A stretch of 64,000 nucleotides of DNA from Planctomycetota bacterium (lineage in GTDB: Bacteria; Planctomycetota; UBA8742; UBA2392): positions 1-64,000 of the forward strand of contig JADLAK010000101.1 of the NCBI GenBank assembly GCA_020848275.1, in the 5' to 3' direction. The notes beneath the pieces are model-generated. The model was given only the letters and a program-made list of their open reading frames with translations. It made no database searches and was not told the DNA's origin. Shown here piece by piece: positions 59,450-64,000 of the stretch. Each line of letters opens with the position of its first letter. Within the stretch, counting starts at the first letter, position 1. A program made the position numbers and the translations under genes.

Positions 59450-59473
59450 GGGGGCGACGTTGCCGCCGCCCCC
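59450..59473 (-). terminator. Hairpin downstream of the rubrerythrin gene
   Basis: The stem GGGGGCGACG (59450-59459)/CGCCGCCCCC (59464-59473) has one mismatch and loop TTGC. It is the same architecture as 45971-45992 and 1029-1050. The U-tract is weak, so it may be a partial terminator that reduces expression of downstream genes. Confidence 0.5.
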
Positions 59474-59503
59474 AAAGCCGGATAGAGCTCTCCTATTGAT
59501 GGA

Positions 59504-59926
59504 CTACGCGATGCTCTCGAGGCCCTTGGTGAAGCGGCCGGCGTGGGACTTCTCGGCTCGCGCCAGGGTCTCAAACCAGTCGGCGATTTCGGGATATCCC
59601 TCTTCGCGCGCGGTCTTGGCAAAACCGGGGTACATCTGCGTGTACTCGTAGGTTTCACCGGCAACGGCGCTCTGGAGGTTCAACTTGGTGCCGCCAATGG
59701 GCTTGTCGGTGTCCGGGTCGCCGACCTGCTTCAGGTAATCGAGGTGGCCGTGCGCGTGGCCGGTTTCACCCTCGGCCGTATCACGGAACAAGCCTGCGAC
59801 ATCCGGGTAACCCTCGACGTCCGCCTGTTTGGCGAAATACAGGTAACGGCGGTTGGCCTTGCTCTCGCCGGCGAACGCCGCCGCAAGATTCTGCCAGGTC
59901 TTCTTGTCTTTACTCAGTTTAGCCAT
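59504..59926 (-). CDS. Rubrerythrin (diiron domain only)
   Basis: A 140-residue ferritin-like diiron protein. The helices carry [54 protein letters not shown] and [13 protein letters not shown], giving the Glu and His iron ligands. The C-terminal rubredoxin domain of classic rubrerythrins is absent, as in sulerythrin-type proteins. It reduces hydrogen peroxide using electrons from a partner. GGAG lies about 7 bases before the ATG at 59926, which decides the start. Its coding region follows fur by 46 bp on the same strand. Confidence 0.92.
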   Translation of the reverse strand: MAKLSKDKKTWQNLAAAFAGESKANRRYLYFAKQADVEGYPDVAGLFRDTAEGETGHAHGHLDYLKQVGDPDTDKPIGGTKLNLQSAVAGETYEYTQMYPGFAKTAREEGYPEIADWFETLARAEKSHAGRFTKGLESIA

Positions 59927-59972
59927 GACTCTCTCTCCTGGTTTCTGATGGTCAGTCAGTCCTTGTTGCCGG

Positions 59973-60407
59973 CTACTTTTTTCGCCGGCCGTAAACAGTA
60001 AGTTTGGCGCCCTCCACGGCAAAGCCGCGGCGTGCCAGCGCGTTGAGGTCAAGCTTGACCCCGGCGCTGTCGTCGAGGTCAATCACCTCGCCGGTTTCGG
60101 TATCGATGAAATGGTGATGGTCGCCCGGCGTGCGGTCGAACAGCTTGGTCCCGCCGTCGGTGGTGATCTCACCGATCGCGCCGATTTTCACCAGCGTCTC
60201 GAGCACGTTGTAGACCGTCGAAAGCGACAACGCGGGGTTGTCGCGGGCGACTGCCTGGTGCACTTGCTCGGCAGTCAAATGCCCGTGGCTTTGCAGCAGC
60301 ACGCGATAAACCGCCAGCCGCTGCAGCGTGACTTTAAGACCCGCAGCGCGAAGCTTTTCGTAAAGCTCCTGCGTTCGGGTCTCAATCTGCCTGGCATCCA
60401 ACTTCAT
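59973..60407 (-). CDS. Fur family transcriptional regulator (PerR-like)
   Basis: A 144-residue metal-responsive regulator. The winged-helix domain has LKVTLQRLAVYRVLLQSHGHLTAEQVHQAV and LSLSTVYNVLETLVKIGAIGEI; the metal site is in DHHHFIDTETGEVIDLD. It has no cysteine pairs, so it lacks the structural zinc site of many Fur proteins. Position at the head of a rubrerythrin cluster suggests peroxide-responsive (PerR-like) control of that cluster. An AT-rich inverted repeat lies upstream. Confidence 0.88.
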   Translation of the reverse strand: MKLDARQIETRTQELYEKLRAAGLKVTLQRLAVYRVLLQSHGHLTAEQVHQAVARDNPALSLSTVYNVLETLVKIGAIGEITTDGGTKLFDRTPGDHHHFIDTETGEVIDLDDSAGVKLDLNALARRGFAVEGAKLTVYGRRKK

Positions 60408-60444
60408 GCCTGAATGATAGCCGTTAGTAATTCGAAAGCAAGTC

Positions 60445-60459
60445 TAATTAGGAATAATT
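60445..60459 (-). promoter_or_regulatory. Possible operator of the fur/rubrerythrin operon
   Basis: An AT-rich inverted repeat with AATTA and TAATT arms in the 61-bp gap upstream of fur. It has the general form of Fur or Per boxes but matches neither consensus closely. Autoregulation is inferred. Confidence 0.3.
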
Positions 60460-60468
60460 CTTGATTGA

Positions 60469-63400
60469 CTAGACCCGCTTCCCGTCATCGAGCACGTAGA
60501 CGTTTTCCGGCTCGGGCGACAACGTCAGCGCGTTGCCGTTACCGTTGCCGTTGTCGTCTGCCGGCGATGCATCGCCGCGTTCGGGGGTATCGTCCTTGCG
60601 CGGATCGTCCACGCCGTCGCCAACGTCCTTGTTGACGAGGAATGCGAACACCCGAGCGGTGAACCTGCCCACGCTCGCGCTCACGACATACAGCGTCGGG
60701 ACATAAACCGTCGTCAGGATCGTCGCCACGCCCAGGCCGAAAATCACCGCCGTCGCCATCGGCTTCCACCACTGCACACTGTCGCCGCCGACGATCCACT
60801 GGAACTTGAAGAAGTCGAAGCTGATGCCCACAGCCATCGGCAGCAGGCCCAGCAGAGTCGTGATCGCAGTCAGCAACACAGGCCTCATGCGCGTGCGGCC
60901 GGCAATCACCGCGGCTTCCGTGACGGAGTGCCCCTCACGCACAAGCTGGTTGGCGTAGTCGATCAGCACAATAGCGTTGTTCACTACCACGCCGCCCAGC
61001 GAAATCACGCCGATGCCGGTCATGATGATGCCGAAGCGCTGGCCGCACACCAGCAGCGAAATCAGCACGCCGATCAGCGACATGATCACGCTGCCCATGA
61101 TGATCATGCTTTGCGTGAAGCTGTTGAATTGCGCGATGATGATCAGGAACACCAGGCCCATCGCCACCATGAAGGCCTGCATCAGGAACATGCCGGCCTT
61201 CTGCTGCTCTTCGTTTTCACCCGTCAAGGCGTAGGAAAAGCCCTGGGGCATGACCGACGCGTCGCGGCCAATCGCCTCGGCCACCGCCTTGCGCACCACG
61301 TTGGCGTCCATGCCGTCCTGCACGTTGGAACTGACGGTAGCCACGCGTTTGGCGTCGACCCGGCGGATGGTGCCCGCGCCGCCGCGGTATTGAAGGCTCG
61401 CCACCGTCGAAAGCGGGATCGGGTTGCCGAACAGGTCCGAAATGCGGATGGTATCGAACACCGTCGGGTCGTTGCGGCGCTCAGCAGGCAGCCGCACGAC
61501 GATGTCGCGTTCCTCATTGCCCTCGTCGTAGCCGCCAATGCGCCGGCCGTTGATCAGCATCTTCACGAAACTGCCGATCACCTGGCTGGTGAGGCCGAGC
61601 ATCGCCGCCTTCTGGCGGTCGATGCGCACGCGCAACTCGGGCTTGCCGATACGATAGTCGTCCCGGAGGTCCTTGATGCCGGGAATCGTGGCCACGATGT
61701 CCCTGACCTTACGCGTGGCATCGGCCAGGTCGGCCTCGTTCTCGACACTGATCTCGATGTTGACCGGCGGGCCCGTCGGCGGGCCGCCTTGCTGGCGCTT
61801 GATTTCAATGTCGGCGCCGGGAATGTCCTCAAATAGCGTGTACAGCGAGTTCAGGTAGTCCGTCGGCTTGCCTTTGCGGTTTTCGTATTCCTTGAACGCC
61901 AGCGTGATATTCGCCAGGTGGGTGGCGTCAGCGCCGTTCTCAAAGGGGTTGGCCGTGCCGCCGCCGCCTACAGTGGTCTCGATGCCCTTGAGGTCTTCCG
62001 TTGGCGGCAGGCGCGACTCGATCACGCGCGCAATGCGGTCGGTTTGCTCGATGCTCGTGCCCACGGGCGCAGTGATGTTTATTTCCGCCAGCACCGGCTC
62101 GATCGGCGGAAAGAACTCCACTCCGGGGTTGGCCGCGCCGAACAACATGAAGGTGCCAAACAGCGCCCCGATGCCCGCGGCGGTGGTCAGCTTGGGCCAG
62201 CTCAGGCACTTGCGCAGGAACTTTTCATAGGCATTGAGGAACATGTGCCCGGCGCCGCCCCACTTCGCCATCAGGCCGCCTTCGCCGTAACGCGACACGC
62301 GCATGAAGGTCACGGCCATCACGGGGTTGATCACCAGCGCCACAAACAACGAACACGTCAGCACGATGATCACGCAGATCGGCAAGAAGCGCATGAACTC
62401 GCCCACCATGCCGGGCCAGAAAATCATGGGCGCAAATGCGGCGAGCGTCGTCATCGTCGAGGTCGTGATCGGCCAGGCGATTTCGCGCGTGCCGTCCAGC
62501 GCCGCCTTCAGGGCCTTCTTGCCCATCGACATGTGGCGGTAGATATTCTCGACGGTCACAATGGCGTTGTCGACGAGCATGCCCTGCGCAAGCACGAGGC
62601 TGAACAGCACCATCATGTTGAGCGTCATGCCCATCCACTGGATGACGACAAAGCTGATCAGCATCGAAAAGGGGATGGCGAGCGAAACCATCAGCGCATT
62701 GCGCAGGCCCATCGCCAGGAAGATCACCAGCACGACCAGCACCAGCGCCGAGAGCACGTTGTTCTCGAGGTCGCTGACCATGTTGCGTATCTGCGTGCTG
62801 TTATCGACGATGATCTCGTAACCGACGCCGGAGGGAAACTGCTCCTTGGCCTGGCGCAGGATTTCCTTGCAGACCGCGGTCATGACAAGGATGTTTGCGC
62901 CCGTGCGCTTGACTACGCTAAGGGAGACAGCGGGTTTGCCGTTGTGGCGCGCGTAACTCAGCGGCTCCTTGTACGAGCGTTTGGCGGTAGCCACGTCGCG
63001 CAAATACACGGGCTTGCCGTTGGCGTCCTTGAAGACGATCAGGCCGTTGACGTCATCGGCGGTCTTGAATTCGCCGGGCACGCGCACCGAGGGTTTCACA
63101 TGGCCGGTGTCGACGCCGCCGGCGCTGGTGTCGACGTTTTCACCCGACAGCGTGGCGATCAGGTTGTTGACCGGCAACTTGAACGAAGTAAGCCGCTCGG
63201 GATCGACATCGATCTGGATTTCAGGCTCGAGGCTGCCCGCGATGTTCGCGCTCAGAACGCCCGGGGCCTGTTCCAGCGCGTCCTCGAGCTTCTCGGCTAT
63301 CGGTTGCAGCACCGACACCGGCGCACCGTAGAGCGAAATGACCAGCACCGGGAACTCGGAAAAACTCAGTTCCTGGATCGTCTCGTCCTCGGCGTCGTCG

Positions 63401-63762
63401 GGAAATTCGCTTTTGGCGACGTTGAATTTCTCGCGCGTGCGTTGCAGCGCGTCCTCAACCTGCACGTTGGATTCAAACTGGATCGTCGAGATGCTTGCGC
63501 CCTCGACCGACACGCTTGTCAACTTGTCCAGGCCCTTGAGGTTCTTGAGCTGGCGCTCCAGAGGAATCGTGATGCCGTTTTCGACGTCCGCGGGGCTTGC
63601 CTCGGGCAGCGGCACGACCACCGTCACCAGCGGCATCTTGATGTCGGGGAAACTTTCGCGCGGCAAAAACATGTAGCTCATCGCGCCCATGGCCGTGACG
63701 AAAAACATCAGCACGAACACGGCGATGCGGTGTCTGGTCGAGAAATTCGTCAGCGGCATCAT
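60469..63762 (-). CDS. RND family efflux permease (AcrB/HAE1-like)
   Basis: A 1097-residue inner-membrane RND pump. It has the N-terminal segment IAVFVLMFFVTAMGAMSYMFLPRESFPDIKMPLVTVVVPLPEASPADVE, the QGMLVDNAIVTVENIYRHM motif, a second porter domain (GVEFFPPIEPVLAEINITAPVGTSIEQTDRIARVIESRLP) and GVVVNNAIVLIDYANQLVREGHSVTEA. About 50 residues of acidic tail extend past the last membrane segment. The upstream adaptor gene (63781 onward) has an 18-bp gap, so the pair forms an exporter operon. Substrate unknown; this branch resembles HAE1-type pumps. Confidence 0.94.
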   Translation of the reverse strand: MMPLTNFSTRHRIAVFVLMFFVTAMGAMSYMFLPRESFPDIKMPLVTVVVPLPEASPADVENGITIPLERQLKNLKGLDKLTSVSVEGASISTIQFESNVQVEDALQRTREKFNVAKSEFPDDAEDETIQELSFSEFPVLVISLYGAPVSVLQPIAEKLEDALEQAPGVLSANIAGSLEPEIQIDVDPERLTSFKLPVNNLIATLSGENVDTSAGGVDTGHVKPSVRVPGEFKTADDVNGLIVFKDANGKPVYLRDVATAKRSYKEPLSYARHNGKPAVSLSVVKRTGANILVMTAVCKEILRQAKEQFPSGVGYEIIVDNSTQIRNMVSDLENNVLSALVLVVLVIFLAMGLRNALMVSLAIPFSMLISFVVIQWMGMTLNMMVLFSLVLAQGMLVDNAIVTVENIYRHMSMGKKALKAALDGTREIAWPITTSTMTTLAAFAPMIFWPGMVGEFMRFLPICVIIVLTCSLFVALVINPVMAVTFMRVSRYGEGGLMAKWGGAGHMFLNAYEKFLRKCLSWPKLTTAAGIGALFGTFMLFGAANPGVEFFPPIEPVLAEINITAPVGTSIEQTDRIARVIESRLPPTEDLKGIETTVGGGGTANPFENGADATHLANITLAFKEYENRKGKPTDYLNSLYTLFEDIPGADIEIKRQQGGPPTGPPVNIEISVENEADLADATRKVRDIVATIPGIKDLRDDYRIGKPELRVRIDRQKAAMLGLTSQVIGSFVKMLINGRRIGGYDEGNEERDIVVRLPAERRNDPTVFDTIRISDLFGNPIPLSTVASLQYRGGAGTIRRVDAKRVATVSSNVQDGMDANVVRKAVAEAIGRDASVMPQGFSYALTGENEEQQKAGMFLMQAFMVAMGLVFLIIIAQFNSFTQSMIIMGSVIMSLIGVLISLLVCGQRFGIIMTGIGVISLGGVVVNNAIVLIDYANQLVREGHSVTEAAVIAGRTRMRPVLLTAITTLLGLLPMAVGISFDFFKFQWIVGGDSVQWWKPMATAVIFGLGVATILTTVYVPTLYVVSASVGRFTARVFAFLVNKDVGDGVDDPRKDDTPERGDASPADDNGNGNGNALTLSPEPENVYVLDDGKRV

Positions 63763-63780
63763 GGCTGTCGCGTGCTCCGT

Positions 63781-64000
63781 TTACTTCGTCTCGGTCGGGT
63801 CGGTGCGAACCTGCACCGCATCCCCGTCATTGATGCTCTGCGCCCCCACCGTGATCACCGTGTCCCCCGCCGCAAGCCCCTCAAGGATCTCGAAGCGGTT
63901 GCCCGTCATCACGCCGCGCTTGATCTTGCGCCGCCAGGCCTTGCCGTCCATCAGCACAAAGGCCACCTCGTCTTCTCCCTCAAGCTTGATGGCCTGCAAC
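63781..64000 (-). CDS. RND efflux periplasmic adaptor (membrane fusion protein), C-terminal fragment cut by the window edge
   Basis: The last ~73 residues of a larger protein whose start lies beyond the window. The visible part includes VAFVLMDGKAWRRKIKRGVMTGNRFEILEGLAAGDTVITVGAQSINDGDAVQV, the typical membrane-proximal end of HlyD/AcrA-type adaptors. It lies 18 bp upstream of the permease gene on the same strand, as expected for an RND operon. Confidence 0.85.
   Translation of the reverse strand, partial: LQAIKLEGEDEVAFVLMDGKAWRRKIKRGVMTGNRFEILEGLAAGDTVITVGAQSINDGDAVQVRTDPTETK

Overview
The window is about 64 kb of GC-rich bacterial DNA, densely coded and mostly on the minus strand. The cell is Gram-negative in type: it has lpxB (lipid A), two RND exporters, type IV pilus or type II secretion ATPases and an outer-surface beta-helix protein. 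Several traits point towards Planctomycetota or a nearby lineage: large Ser/Thr kinases carrying a membrane anchor and WD40 repeats, ECF sigma factors paired with unusual membrane partners, low-complexity KDG linkers, and a membrane pyrophosphatase with a long charged insert. This placement is inference from gene content only; no rRNA gene is present.

Layout. 1-174 holds a tandem array of hairpins. 175-9251 carries a methyltransferase, valS, an orphan RND permease bracketed by ~45 bp direct repeats, a small hypothetical gene and ribD. 9374-24261 carries a 1668-residue kinase/WD40 protein, lpxB, a radical SAM protein, leuS, a GxxExxY protein, an ECF sigma factor with a TPR membrane partner, and purC. 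24323-30498 has a methyltransferase and a pilC/pilT/pilB operon led by a TPR lipoprotein. 30665-36781 has a 1756-residue beta-helix surface protein and a cytochrome c'-like protein. 36945-40068 (plus strand) has a small protein, a second kinase and an AmrS-type radical SAM enzyme. 40070-41204 is a REP/RAYT locus plus a lipoprotein gene. 41218-45953 has maf, a cysteine-cluster protein, an ECF sigma factor overlapping a PDZ membrane protein, an Ig-like lipoprotein, uppS and a GNAT acetyltransferase. 46016-49987 has hppA and a secreted hypothetical protein. 50172-50694 has tRNA-Ala(CGC) and a GIY-YIG protein behind a structured leader. 50713-54330 is a hybrid histidine kinase. 54385-56093 is a complete IS1595-like element. 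56108-60407 has a DMT transporter and a fur/rubrerythrin/Fe-S protein/DUF3501 oxidative-stress cluster. 60469-64000 is an RND pump with its adaptor cut by the window edge.

The most unusual locus is the IS1595-like element (22-bp inverted repeats with one mismatch, perfect 8-bp target duplication). It carries, besides its transposase, a class II (leucine-type) tRNA gene whose predicted anticodon is UGG (proline), a 41-codon basic ORF with its own terminator, a structured hairpin and a possible 29-codon ORF. If the tRNA is charged by LeuRS it would decode proline codons as leucine, which would make this a mobile mistranslation module. That functional reading is a hypothesis; the element boundaries and the cloverleaf are visible directly.
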